From: Spirochaetota bacterium
Lineage (GTDB): Bacteria > Spirochaetota > Spirochaetia > Treponematales > Treponemataceae
Direction: 5' to 3'
DNA: 64,000 nt
Assembly (NCBI GenBank): GCA_023438065.1
Contig: JAEXRH010000018.1
Coordinates: forward strand, 92,442 to 156,441
In this document: positions 6,769-14,589 of the stretch, piece after piece
Layout of the letters: each line of letters starts with the position of its first letter
Position numbering within the stretch: the stretch's first letter is position 1
The notes under the pieces: model-generated
Told to the model about the DNA's origin: nothing
The model's database searches: none
Seen by the model: only the letters and a program-made list of their open reading frames with translations
Made by a program: the position numbers and the translations under genes

Positions 6769-8850
6769 TCACTCGAGCTTCATCACGTTGGCTCTTTTGG
6801 TGCTACTGTAGTCCAGGTACCCTATATTGAGGATGCCCATCGAGTTAAATGCGAGCGAAATAAAAGAAGGCTGTCCTGCAGAGAAACCAGCGGTCCCGAC
6901 ATGAACCCAACTCCCGCTCGAGAACTTCAGCACATTGGCCTTATTACCGGTACCGCCATCCCCATATGCCACGTAAGGAGTCCCCCCCGAATCGAAAGCG
7001 AGAGCCGGATAAGATGCCTGTCCAACCGAAAAACCGGCAGTACCGACTTGCTCCCAGGTCGTTCCAGTGAATTTCATGACGCTCGCTTTATTACCGTTCG
7101 CCCCGTCCATATACGCAATGAACGGCGTACCGTTCGAGTCAATGGCAAACGATACAAGGCCGGCAATACCCGCCGAAAAACCGGGAGAACCGACCTGCGC
7201 CCAGCTTCCATTCGAATATCGCATCACGCTCGCCTTGTTGCCATTAAAGGCGTCCGTATACGCCATGTAAGGCGTTCCGTTCGAACCGAAGGCAAGTCTG
7301 GTGTCTAGAGCCACTCCCGGCGTAAATCCTGCGGAGGCAACCGCTTCCCATTTAACGCCTGTATATTTCATCACGGTGCCTTTACTGTTATTCACGATAT
7401 CCATATACGCCACATAGGGCGTTCCGCTCGGGTCTATGGCAAGCGAGATACAATTAGCCTGTCCCGCCGAGAAACCGTCCGTTCCCACTCGAGTCCAGTT
7501 CCCGCCCGAATACTTCATCACGCTGACTTTCGATGCGTTTGTCGCGTCGGCATACGCCACATAAGGCGTGCCGCTCGCGTCAAAGGCCAAAGAGGTAAAC
7601 GACGCCTGTCCCGTCGAGAAGCCCGAACTACCCACGTACGTCCAGTTCCCGTTCGCGTACATCATCACGCTGGCCTTATAACCCGACGCTCCGTCCTTGA
7701 ACGCGATATAAGGCGTATCGTTCGGAGCGATCTTGAAGGATGTGTAGTCCGTATCTCCGGGGGTAAACCTCGCGGCGCCCACCTGTTTCCACGTTGCCCA
7801 ATTCGCGTAGAGCGTCACGTCAGCCGCGCCGATAGCGAAGGTCGCGTTCGCGGCGTACGAGGTTCCCGTTCCGTCGTCCTTGGTGTTCCAGCCCGAGAAC
7901 TCGTATCCGGATTTTGCGAGGCTTCCCGTATTCCTCAGTACCGTCACGGTCGCGCCCGCAAGGTAGTTGCCCGAGTCCGTCGGCACGGACCCGCTCGTCG
8001 CGGCGTTTGCATGATAGGTCACCTTGTAGGTCGGAAGCGGCGTCCAGACCGCGAAAAGAGTCACGTCCGCCGCGCCGATAGAGAAAGTCTCATTCGCGGC
8101 GTACGCGATTACCGAACCGTCGTCGTTTGGGCTCCAGCCTGAGAACTCGTATCCGGTTTTCGCGAGATTCCCCGTATTCCCCAGTACCGTCACGGTCGCG
8201 CCCGCAAGGTAGTTGCACGAATCGGTCGGCACGGAGCCGCCCGTCGCGCCGTTGGCGTCGTAATTGATCGTGTAAGTCGGAAGCAGGGTCCAGACCGCGA
8301 AGAGCGTCACGCCGGAACCGCCCATATCGAAGGTCGCGTTCGCGGCATAGGCCGTCCCGCTTCCGTCGGCCTTGGTGTTCCAGCCGGCGAAGGTGTAGCC
8401 GGGCTTTTCGAGACTTCCCGTGTTGCCGAGAACGATCGCGGACGCGCCCTGTATGTAGACGTTCGCGTCAGTCGGGACCGTTCCTCCCGTCGCGCCGTTG
8501 GCGTCGTAGGTCACCGAGTAGGAGGGTTGCGAGGACCACGATGCGTAAAGCATTACCGCGGCACTATCCATTGAAAAGGTCGCGTTCGCGGCATAGGCCT
8601 TCCCGCTTCCGTCGGCCTTGGTGTTCCAGCCGGCGAATATATACCCGCTTTTCGAGAGGTTACCCGTGTTTCCCGAGACCGTGACAATTGCGCCCGGGGC
8701 GTACGCGTTTGAATCCTTCGGGACCGTGCCGCTCGTCGCGCCGTTGGCATCATAGGTTACCGCATACATCGGATCGCTCGTCGTCGAACTTTGGCAAGAA
8801 AGAGACAGAAGAGCGGCGATTATCCCAATGAGTAATAAACGAGTTCGCAT
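6769..8850 (-). CDS. Surface lipoprotein with four InlB B-repeats and a seven-bladed repeat domain
   Basis: The 693-residue protein has a lipoprotein signal with the lipobox LSLSC (Cys19). Residues about 27-350 are four tandem InlB B-repeats (Listeria-Bacteroides/Flg_new type), each about 82 residues with Y-D-A-N-G-A and a closing GW-N-x-K-x-DGxG-x-x-YAANxTF block. Residues about 351-693 are seven blades of about 49 residues, each with W-x-x-VG-x-x-GFS-x-G at the start and GTPYVAYxD in the middle, ending in VMK; seven copies suggest a closed beta-propeller. Expected location is the outer surface, with an adhesion or ligand-binding role by analogy. GGGGAGG precedes the ATG. GC is lower (one 60-base sample 52 %) than its neighbours. 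Confidence 0.85.
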   Translation of the reverse strand: MRTRLLLIGIIAALLSLSCQSSTTSDPMYAVTYDANGATSGTVPKDSNAYAPGAIVTVSGNTGNLSKSGYIFAGWNTKADGSGKAYAANATFSMDSAAVMLYASWSSQPSYSVTYDANGATGGTVPTDANVYIQGASAIVLGNTGSLEKPGYTFAGWNTKADGSGTAYAANATFDMGGSGVTLFAVWTLLPTYTINYDANGATGGSVPTDSCNYLAGATVTVLGNTGNLAKTGYEFSGWSPNDDGSVIAYAANETFSIGAADVTLFAVWTPLPTYKVTYHANAATSGSVPTDSGNYLAGATVTVLRNTGSLAKSGYEFSGWNTKDDGTGTSYAANATFAIGAADVTLYANWATWKQVGAARFTPGDTDYTSFKIAPNDTPYIAFKDGASGYKASVMMYANGNWTYVGSSGFSTGQASFTSLAFDASGTPYVAYADATNASKVSVMKYSGGNWTRVGTDGFSAGQANCISLAIDPSGTPYVAYMDIVNNSKGTVMKYTGVKWEAVASAGFTPGVALDTRLAFGSNGTPYMAYTDAFNGNKASVMRYSNGSWAQVGSPGFSAGIAGLVSFAIDSNGTPFIAYMDGANGNKASVMKFTGTTWEQVGTAGFSVGQASYPALAFDSGGTPYVAYGDGGTGNKANVLKFSSGSWVHVGTAGFSAGQPSFISLAFNSMGILNIGYLDYSSTKRANVMKLE
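7801..8775 (-). repeat. Four in-frame InlB-B-type coding repeats, about 245 bp each
   Basis: The repeats are close at DNA level. A stretch of about 35 bases ending in CGCCCGCAAGGTAGTTGC (plus-strand reading) is identical at about 7936-7970 and 8192-8226, and GTTCCAGCCGGCGAA recurs in two other repeat units. Such identity allows copy-number change by recombination. Confidence 0.75.
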
Positions 8851-9000
8851 AGAGCCTCCCCAAGTTTTAAACTGTTTTCTTGATTACGCGAATACCGTGC
8901 CAGACGCAGTCTAGCAAGGGAGTCCCAACGCTGTCAAATTACCCACTGTACGGTTCCGCGGGCGAATAACGAGGGATCGCCGTTCCCTTATCCTTCCCCC
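8851..9000. other. Intergenic region with promoter of the repeat lipoprotein
   Basis: I see the GGGGAGG ribosome-binding site of the lipoprotein gene and AT-rich sequence around 8870-8890 that could hold its promoter. No gene or clear hairpin is visible. Confidence 0.4.
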
Positions 9001-9096
9001 TCACCGCGTCGCGAACGCGCCCAACGCCTCGTCGGATTCCTTTCGGATCGTCATCATCGACTGCGACATCGCCGTGACGTCGGAGAGAATAGAGGC
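9001..9096 (-). pseudogene. Probable 3' remainder of the Fe-S chemoreceptor gene after an in-frame TAA
   Basis: Directly after the TAA the same frame reads 31 more codons (ASILSDVTAMSQSMMTIRKE, then SDEALGAFATR) to a TGA at 9003-9001. The codons are the GC-rich ones used by the neighbours and the heptad-like pattern continues the MCP coiled coil. I read it as the original C-terminus cut off by a nonsense change or a sequencing error. Confidence 0.55.
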
Positions 9097-10320
9097 TTAC
9101 GACTCGCTCATCGTTATCGTGGAGGTTCGCATCGTGCTGAGCGCCTCCTGAAGCTGGGACGATCCCGCGGAGGATTCGCTCAACAGGTCGAACAGCTCCG
9201 TGATCCCTTTCGATATCGACGTTATCTCGTTCATGATCGCCCGGACGGAATCGGTCGCCTCGAGGGACGCGCGGGAACTGGTCGCGATCTTTTTCCCGAG
9301 ATCCGCGAGGTCTTTCCATAATTTCGCCGAATTGTCGGTCGAGGAACTCGCGAGACGCTTGACCTCGTTCGAGATGACCGCGAAGCCCTTGCCCGCATTG
9401 CCCGCGTGCGCGGCCTCGATCGCCGCGTTCATCGCGAGGAGGTTGATCATCTCGGCGATTTCGGAAATCACCGAGGATACGTTACCGATTCCCGACATCG
9501 AATCGCGCACGAGTCCGATTTCCGCGCTGACGCCGGACAGGGTCTCCTCGCCGCGTTTCGCCCCGCTCGCGATGCCGACGAGCCGTTCGCGGTTTCCGAC
9601 CGAGATTCGCGACGCCTTGCCGATCGTTGCGAGCATATTCTCGATCGTGGCGGCCTGTTCAGCGCAGCGAATCGAAAGCGATTCCATCGTCTTGCCGAGG
9701 TTCGCCATGCGCCGTTCGGACTCGACGATCTTCTCGTTGAGGCTTTCCGAGAGGACCTTCGCGCACGCCCGATCGTCCTCGAGACGGCGCTTCTGGTAGT
9801 GATGGCAGTTCTCGGCCTTGTTGAGCCCGTTGAATATGGCCTTCGCCATGTCCGCGCATGATCCGTACCCGCACGCGGCGCAGTTATAGACATCTCCTTC
9901 GTCGGTCTTTTCCATGGAAAGGTAGATCCGCGCGAGTTCCCTATCCGATGGGACGCGTATGAGCGCCGCTTCTGAACGATCGAGATACGATCGGCCGAAG
10001 TCGACGTCAGCCATCGCTTTCGTGACGGTTTTTCTGAGCGCCTTGAGGCGTTTCCCGTTTTGCGGCGCGCTCCGCGTCTCGATATGGGTCTTGAGGTCGT
10101 CAAGCGAGTACTTTTCGCGGTCGGTTCCGGGCCCGATTACGCAACCGTGCGCGCAATTGAGGCAATCGAGCACGAGGGGGGCGGTTCCCTTCGCGATGCT
10201 CGCGGAAAGGGACTGAAAATACTCGTAGACGTTTTCCGCTCCCTCGATGGTCCTGATCCGTCGGGCGACCTCGGGCGCGTCGCGCGCGACCGCCCTCCCG
10301 GACGTTTCCGCGCCGATCAT
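9097..10320 (-). CDS. Fe-S cluster methyl-accepting signalling protein with a truncated [FeFe]-hydrogenase-like N-terminus
   Basis: The 407 residues start inside what looks like the end of a [FeFe]-hydrogenase catalytic domain (ARRIRTIEGAENVYEYFQSL and LVLDCLNCAHGCVIGPGT, Cys53, 56, 60). Next is a [4Fe-4S] domain of the PF04060 type: Cys147, Cys150, Cys155 and Cys172 (CxxCx4Cx16C). The rest is a cytoplasmic MCP signalling domain with the hairpin tip INLLAMNAAIEAAHAG. There are no membrane segments. Full-length homologues of this kind carry ferredoxin and hydrogenase modules in front; here about 250 residues of hydrogenase are absent, so no H-cluster can form. The ATG overlaps the stop of cheW (ATGA). 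The TAA at 9099-9097 looks premature (see findings): the same frame continues with coding-like sequence to a TGA at 9001. Confidence 0.75.
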   Translation of the reverse strand: MIGAETSGRAVARDAPEVARRIRTIEGAENVYEYFQSLSASIAKGTAPLVLDCLNCAHGCVIGPGTDREKYSLDDLKTHIETRSAPQNGKRLKALRKTVTKAMADVDFGRSYLDRSEAALIRVPSDRELARIYLSMEKTDEGDVYNCAACGYGSCADMAKAIFNGLNKAENCHHYQKRRLEDDRACAKVLSESLNEKIVESERRMANLGKTMESLSIRCAEQAATIENMLATIGKASRISVGNRERLVGIASGAKRGEETLSGVSAEIGLVRDSMSGIGNVSSVISEIAEMINLLAMNAAIEAAHAGNAGKGFAVISNEVKRLASSSTDNSAKLWKDLADLGKKIATSSRASLEATDSVRAIMNEITSISKGITELFDLLSESSAGSSQLQEALSTMRTSTITMSES

Positions 10321-10832
10321 GCCCCGGCGGGAACCTCCTTCGCGCTTTCGACCAACGCGAGCTCGTCGTCCGTGAGAATCTCGCGCATGTTCAGGATCAC
10401 GACGAAGTCATCGCCCAGGTGCCCCATTCCCTCGATGAAGGAGGTCTTGATCCGCGTGCCGATCCTCGGCGGCGGTTCGATCTCGGAAGCCGCGAGCGTG
10501 ACGACCTTTTTCACCGCGTCCGCGAAGACGCCGAGGCGAAGGACGCTTTCCCCGTCGGTTCCCTCGTCGACGGCGACCTCGACGACGACGATCGCCGTCG
10601 CCGGGGTGATCTCCGTCGTGCCGATCCCGAACTTGAGCTTGAGGTCAAGGATCGGGACGACCGAGCCGCGGATGTTCACGACGCCGCGCATGAAATCGGG
10701 CATGCGCGGGATAGGCGTCACCTTCGGGACCGTGAGAACCTCGCTGACGCCCCGGACCGGTATCGCGTAATCCTCGTCGCCCATCACGAAAGTCAGGTAC
10801 TGATTGTTTATCTCGCTATTCCGTTCATCCAT
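10317..10832 (-). CDS. cheW: Chemotaxis coupling protein CheW
   Basis: The 171-residue protein matches CheW along its length: LTFVMGDEDYAIPVRGVSEV at the start, then PRMPDFMRGVVNIRGSVVPI and LDLKLKFG, the hallmark of the family, and GVFADAVKKVVTL further on. CheW links chemoreceptors to the kinase CheA at the inner face of the membrane. It is the middle gene of a chemoreceptor-cheW-Fe-S receptor operon: two bases (10833 region) separate it from the receptor stop upstream, and its own stop overlaps the next ATG. An insertion with EVAVDEGTDGESVLRLG is slightly longer than in E. coli CheW. No cheA lies in the window, so this is probably an accessory CheW tied to these receptors. Confidence 0.95.
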   Translation of the reverse strand: MDERNSEINNQYLTFVMGDEDYAIPVRGVSEVLTVPKVTPIPRMPDFMRGVVNIRGSVVPILDLKLKFGIGTTEITPATAIVVVEVAVDEGTDGESVLRLGVFADAVKKVVTLAASEIEPPPRIGTRIKTSFIEGMGHLGDDFVVILNMREILTDDELALVESAKEVPAGA

Positions 10833-10833
10833 G

Positions 10834-12552
10834 TCAGAACTCCTTGAAATCCTGATCGGCGCCGTCGACGACGGGATGGCGACCGTCGTCGTCGTCGAGG
10901 GAGAGCACGATTCCCTTCTTCTTCGCGGGCGCGAAGTCGGCGGGCGCGATATTTGCCGGGCTTACCCGCGCGACGGTCGCCGCCGCGCGAATCGCGTTGA
11001 CGGCCGTCCGGTTCGCGGAAGCGGCCTTATGCGCCATTACCCCTTCTCCCTCGGCAAGCGTGAAGAAGGATATGGTCTCCTGCATCTGCTCGGCCTGCGA
11101 CGCGAGTTCCTCGGACATCGACGCTGACTCCTCGGACGCCGAGGCGTTCTGCTGCACGACCTGGTCGAGCTGCAGGATCGCCTGGTTGATCTGCGCGGCC
11201 CCGGAGTTCTGCTCGGCGCTCGACGCGCTGATCTCCTGCACGAGCTCGGCCGTGCGCTTGATGTCCGGCACCATGTTGTTGATCGTGGAGCCTGCGTTCT
11301 CCGCGATCTGCACGCTCTGCGAGGAAAGCGCGCTGATCTCGCCCGCCTCCTTCTGGCTCCGCTCGGCGAGCTTGCCGACCTCCGCGGCGACGACCGCGAA
11401 GCCTTTCCCGTACTCGCCCGCTCGCGCGGCCTCGATCGACGCGTTGAGCGCGAGCATGTTCGTCGACCGCGCGATCTCCTCGATGATGCCGGTCTTCGCC
11501 GCGATGACCTTCATCGCCTCGACGGTTTGCGTGACGGCCTTTCCGCCCGCCTCCGCGTCCTTCGCGGCCTTCTGCGCGATCTTCTCGGTCATCTGCGCGT
11601 TTTCCGCGTTCTGCTTGATGTTCGAGGTCATCTCCTCCATGGAAGACGAGATCTCCTCGACCGACGCGGCCTGCTCCGTCGCGCCCTGCGACATCTGCTG
11701 GGAGGTCGAGCTCAATTGCTGGCTTCCCGACGACACCTGGCCCGACGCGCTCTTGATGCCGAGTGCGACTTCTTTCAGCTTGTCGACCATGAGGAGCAGG
11801 GACTTGTGGATGCCCGTGACCGACGAAGAATTCGCGGTATCGATAATGAGGTTACCCTTCGCGACCTTGTCCGCGATCGCCGCAATCTCCGAAGGCTCTC
11901 CGCCGACGGTCTTGAGCACCGAGGACGAGAGATAGACGCCGATGAGAATGCCGAGAAGCATGGCGGCGACGATGAACGCGAGCAGTATGATCACGCTGTT
12001 TCGGTACAGAAGATCGCCGGCATCGCTCAGCTCTTTCGCGTTATTTTCCTTCCGATTCGTCCCGTCCTCGATAAGCGACTCGAGGGCGTTGATCTTTTGC
12101 CTCGCCTCCCCATGCGAAAGATCCTGGGCCGCCGTTTTCTCGAGAAGCGCGTCCGTCGCCCCCAACCCGAGAACCCTTGCCGAAACGGTTTTCCAGGCCG
12201 CGAAAGCCGTCGCCGCGTCGGACATGGTCTTTATTCCTTCCGCGGAATGGAATTTCTTCGACGACTCACCGAGAAGCCGTTCGGCCTCGGCTACGTATTT
12301 CTCCCAGCTTCCCGTTTGCTTAACGCGTTCTTCTTGGGTATCGGCGAGCAGAAAACTCTTCTCGGCGCGAACGGCGTAGAGAAGATAGATATTCGCCTCT
12401 TTAATCAACGAAATCCCGAGAAGTTCCTCATGGTACAACCTCGTTTCGTTATTGTTTATCTCGTTCATATTGTAGAGACCCACGATACCGATGATAAGCG
12501 ACATAGTCGCTACAGTGAAAAAACCCAAAAGCAGACGTGCGCGAAGTTTCAT
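10834..12552 (-). CDS. Methyl-accepting chemotaxis protein with a four-helix-bundle sensor
   Basis: The 572-residue receptor has TM1 (residues 6-29), a periplasmic four-helix-bundle sensor (about 30-185), TM2 (about 186-208), a HAMP domain and a signalling domain with the tip EEIARSTNMLALNASIEAAR. The last 60 residues form a flexible tail ending DGADQDFKEF; the terminal F-x-x-F resembles the CheR/CheB-docking pentapeptides of some receptors. The open frame can be extended to a TTG at 12564, but GGAGG lies 5 bases before the ATG at 12552, which I use. It heads the operon with cheW and the Fe-S receptor. Its signalling domain is close to that of the receptor at 59779-61599. Confidence 0.95.
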   Translation of the reverse strand: MKLRARLLLGFFTVATMSLIIGIVGLYNMNEINNNETRLYHEELLGISLIKEANIYLLYAVRAEKSFLLADTQEERVKQTGSWEKYVAEAERLLGESSKKFHSAEGIKTMSDAATAFAAWKTVSARVLGLGATDALLEKTAAQDLSHGEARQKINALESLIEDGTNRKENNAKELSDAGDLLYRNSVIILLAFIVAAMLLGILIGVYLSSSVLKTVGGEPSEIAAIADKVAKGNLIIDTANSSSVTGIHKSLLLMVDKLKEVALGIKSASGQVSSGSQQLSSTSQQMSQGATEQAASVEEISSSMEEMTSNIKQNAENAQMTEKIAQKAAKDAEAGGKAVTQTVEAMKVIAAKTGIIEEIARSTNMLALNASIEAARAGEYGKGFAVVAAEVGKLAERSQKEAGEISALSSQSVQIAENAGSTINNMVPDIKRTAELVQEISASSAEQNSGAAQINQAILQLDQVVQQNASASEESASMSEELASQAEQMQETISFFTLAEGEGVMAHKAASANRTAVNAIRAAATVARVSPANIAPADFAPAKKKGIVLSLDDDDGRHPVVDGADQDFKEF

Positions 12553-12679
12553 CAAAGCCTCCAAGAAATACTGTTACGCGCCTCGCTTACGGCGCGCGAT
12601 TGACCGATAAAGAATACGTCCCGGGAGGGCTCCCGAGACCTCAACGCGAGATCGATGAAATGCCCGCGAGACCGTCCCA

Positions 12680-13078
12680 TCACGGAACGGATGCCGCGAA
12701 CTCCGCGATCGTTCCGTCGGAGGACGGGTTCCGCACGATCGCGAGATGCGTACGCTCGGTGACGCCGTAGTTGAACGGCAAAATCGTCAGGTCGGCATGC
12801 ACGATCCCGCCATTGCCGTCGACGTACCGTCTTCCGGAAAAGGATTGCGCCTCATTGGTCTCGTGCATCTTGTAGATGACGTACACGATGCGGGAAACGT
12901 CATCGAGATGCGTGAACCGCATCCAGGTTTTCCCGACCACGCTTTCGCGCGCTCTCCCGAGCAGGGAGCAATAGGCGAGATTAGCCATCAGAATTTTTCC
13001 TGACGCCGAATCGACGATCGCGATCCCGACGGCAGAATCCTCGAAAAGCGACGGGTCGTTCATGACTATCGGCGTCAT
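12680..13078 (-). CDS. Stand-alone PAS-domain protein
   Basis: The 132-residue protein is essentially one PAS domain: AVGIAIVDSASGKILMANLA, then YCSLLGRARESVVGKTWMRF and THLDD, the usual PAS core, with a PAC-like end (GGIVHADLTILPFNYG). It has no output domain, signal peptide or membrane segment. Free PAS proteins bind small ligands or partner proteins. It follows a second PAS protein on the same strand 309 bases upstream and lies just 5' of the chemoreceptor operon, so it may feed that pathway; this is inference. No strong Shine-Dalgarno precedes the ATG; the in-frame ATG five codons later is a possible alternative start. Confidence 0.75.
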   Translation of the reverse strand: MTPIVMNDPSLFEDSAVGIAIVDSASGKILMANLAYCSLLGRARESVVGKTWMRFTHLDDVSRIVYVIYKMHETNEAQSFSGRRYVDGNGGIVHADLTILPFNYGVTERTHLAIVRNPSSDGTIAEFAASVP

Positions 13079-13386
13079 ATATCACTCGCGGAACATACAA
13101 TTTGGCGGAACACACGCGAGTAAAACCCGTGAAAGACCATTCCCGCAGCAGGATCATCCATTCAAGCGCTCCACAATAATGATGTAGTGGTTCTATTCCT
13201 AATAGAACTGTATAAATCAAAGTTTAAGCCCTATTAGCCATAAGTCAATAGTGCATGTAATGATTTTTACAGTTCAATCAGGCTTTTTTTACACTCCAGG
13301 AATGCACATCGTGATAGGTATGAACGATCTTGCCCAAAGTATAGGTGATGAGGAGAAAAAAATGCCAATGATCAGGGGAAAAAGGA
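13079..13386. other. AT-rich intergenic region between two PAS genes
   Basis: This 308-base stretch is much more AT-rich than its surroundings and I see no gene in it. It holds a perfect 8-bp inverted repeat, GTTCTATT-CCT-AATAGAAC (13190-13208), and on the minus strand a TATACT box at about 13343-13338 with TTGGCA 19 bases upstream, which could drive the shorter PAS gene through a leader of about 250 bases. Confidence 0.45.
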
Positions 13387-14199
13387 TTACCTGCCGGCGG
13401 GTTTCGATACCTCTTTGGCGACGAATGCCACGATAAAAAATCCGGTTTCCAGGGCGATGACGATTCCGTCGACAACGGATTGGTCGCGGAAAAACAGCGT
13501 GACCCCGCACGAACGCTTTTCCCCGAAGGCAACCGGGGAGAAAATGTCGAGCCAGTACGCGAGCTCGTTGACCCGTAACCGGGCGCTCGCGCGCATTCCG
13601 ATAATCTCGCCCGACGTCGTGTCAAAAAAGCCGCAAAAGGCGTCGTTGACGTCGACGACCGAGTAGTCGATCGGCTTGCCCTGCCCGTCGCGGTCGATCC
13701 GGTGGATGGCCGCGGCGCAGGGCATGTTGTGGAACATCAGTCTGACGGCCTCGTGCGCCTGAAGACGTTCGTCAGTCCAGGGTGCCATCCGGGCCTGAGT
13801 CCCGGAATGGCGTTCTTCCCCGGCGACCGAGAACATCACGAAGAAATATCCCCGCTCGGGACCGATCGCCGTCACGCGATAGTTCACCCTTTTCCGCGGG
13901 GAAAAAACCTCTACGCTCACCGTCCTTCCCTCGAGCGCGACAGGGGCGAAAACGGCAGCCCAATGCCGTACCTCGGCCTCCGGAAGATACTCCGAAGCCC
14001 GTTTCCCGATGATCGGAAAGGGATCGAAGGCAAGGGAGCGGGTAAACCACGGATTCGCCAGGAGCGGGACATAATCGACCGCGTCGCCCCGTTCGTCGAC
14101 AATCATCCGGTGGATCATGCACGCGCACGGCATCGCGTCAAAGAACGCGCGAAACGCGGGATCGTCCATTACCAAAAGATCATGCGCCGCTTGGGTCAT
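13387..14199 (-). CDS. Protein with two PAS-like domains
   Basis: The 270-residue protein is an internal duplication. Both halves begin with a helix and a similar signature: FRAFFDAMPCACMIHRMIVD near residue 15 and VRLMFHNMPCAAAIHRIDRD near residue 155, each followed by A/D-YxxLxN-style PAS strands and a closing GYFFVMF / GFFIVAF strand. The MPCA-x-x-IHR motif with a conserved cysteine and histidine in both copies is striking and might bind a cofactor. No output domain or signal peptide is present. It is upstream of the smaller PAS gene. The start ATG is preceded by GTAGGTACGC. Confidence 0.65.
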   Translation of the reverse strand: MTQAAHDLLVMDDPAFRAFFDAMPCACMIHRMIVDERGDAVDYVPLLANPWFTRSLAFDPFPIIGKRASEYLPEAEVRHWAAVFAPVALEGRTVSVEVFSPRKRVNYRVTAIGPERGYFFVMFSVAGEERHSGTQARMAPWTDERLQAHEAVRLMFHNMPCAAAIHRIDRDGQGKPIDYSVVDVNDAFCGFFDTTSGEIIGMRASARLRVNELAYWLDIFSPVAFGEKRSCGVTLFFRDQSVVDGIVIALETGFFIVAFVAKEVSKPAGR

Positions 14200-14301
14200 G
14201 CGTACCTACGGCAACGATGAATGATTCTCATTACCCATGAGTATACACCCGATCCTTACCGTCGCAAATCCGGTATTCCCCTATTTTTTACCGCACGCGG
14301 C

Positions 14302-14518
14302 TCAATGATTCCCGCACCGATGGTCTGCGTCCGATCCGTGACCCGAACAGCCGAGACCCGAGTCGGAAAGCGTGCCGCGGACGAAGGCCTCGACAGCCTT
14401 GCGCGCGTCACCCGACGCGCCGCGGATAACCTCGATACCGTGCGAGCCGAGCACGCAGACGGCGCCCCCGCCACATGTTCCCGGCGACCATGTGGGTAAC
14501 TCCCGCAGGCGCGAGATC
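14302..14518 (-). pseudogene. Decayed NifX/NifB-like (dinitrogenase iron-molybdenum cofactor biosynthesis family) gene
   Basis: Two frames together give the C-terminal half of a PF02579 protein. From 14518 one frame reads DLAPAGVTHMVAGNM; one extra base (14473) shifts into a second frame reading GGGAVCVLGSHGIEVIRGAS, then GDARKAVEAFVRGTL and a Cys/His-rich tail (GCSGHGSDADHRCGNH). Family members bind Fe-S or Fe-Mo cluster precursors and are usually 110-130 residues with such a tail. The N-terminal half (about 50 residues) is not recognisable, and an in-frame TGA lies at 14560-14558. The gene is therefore broken by at least a frameshift and a missing start, unless the base is a sequencing error. 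Confidence 0.7.
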
Positions 14519-14546
14519 GGAGAGCCAAAATCGCCTGCACGAGTAC

Positions 14547-14560
14547 TGAGCATATGCTCA
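14547..14560. promoter_or_regulatory. 14-bp perfect palindrome upstream of the NifX-like pseudogene
   Basis: TGAGCATATGCTCA is fully self-complementary and sits just 5' of the decayed gene, followed by TTATAGAAT. It looks like an intact operator left in front of a dead gene. Confidence 0.5.
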
Positions 14561-14589
14561 TTATAGAATCATAGTCGGAATTTACAAGA

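Noticed and set aside
7801..8775. CRISPR-like array in the repeat lipoprotein
   Set aside because: Repeats are about 245 bp, in frame and coding for InlB-type domains; there are no spacers of uniform length.
13251..13436. 61-residue plus-strand open frame in the AT-rich region
   Set aside because: No ribosome-binding site or recognisable features, and it runs into the PAS gene on the other strand.
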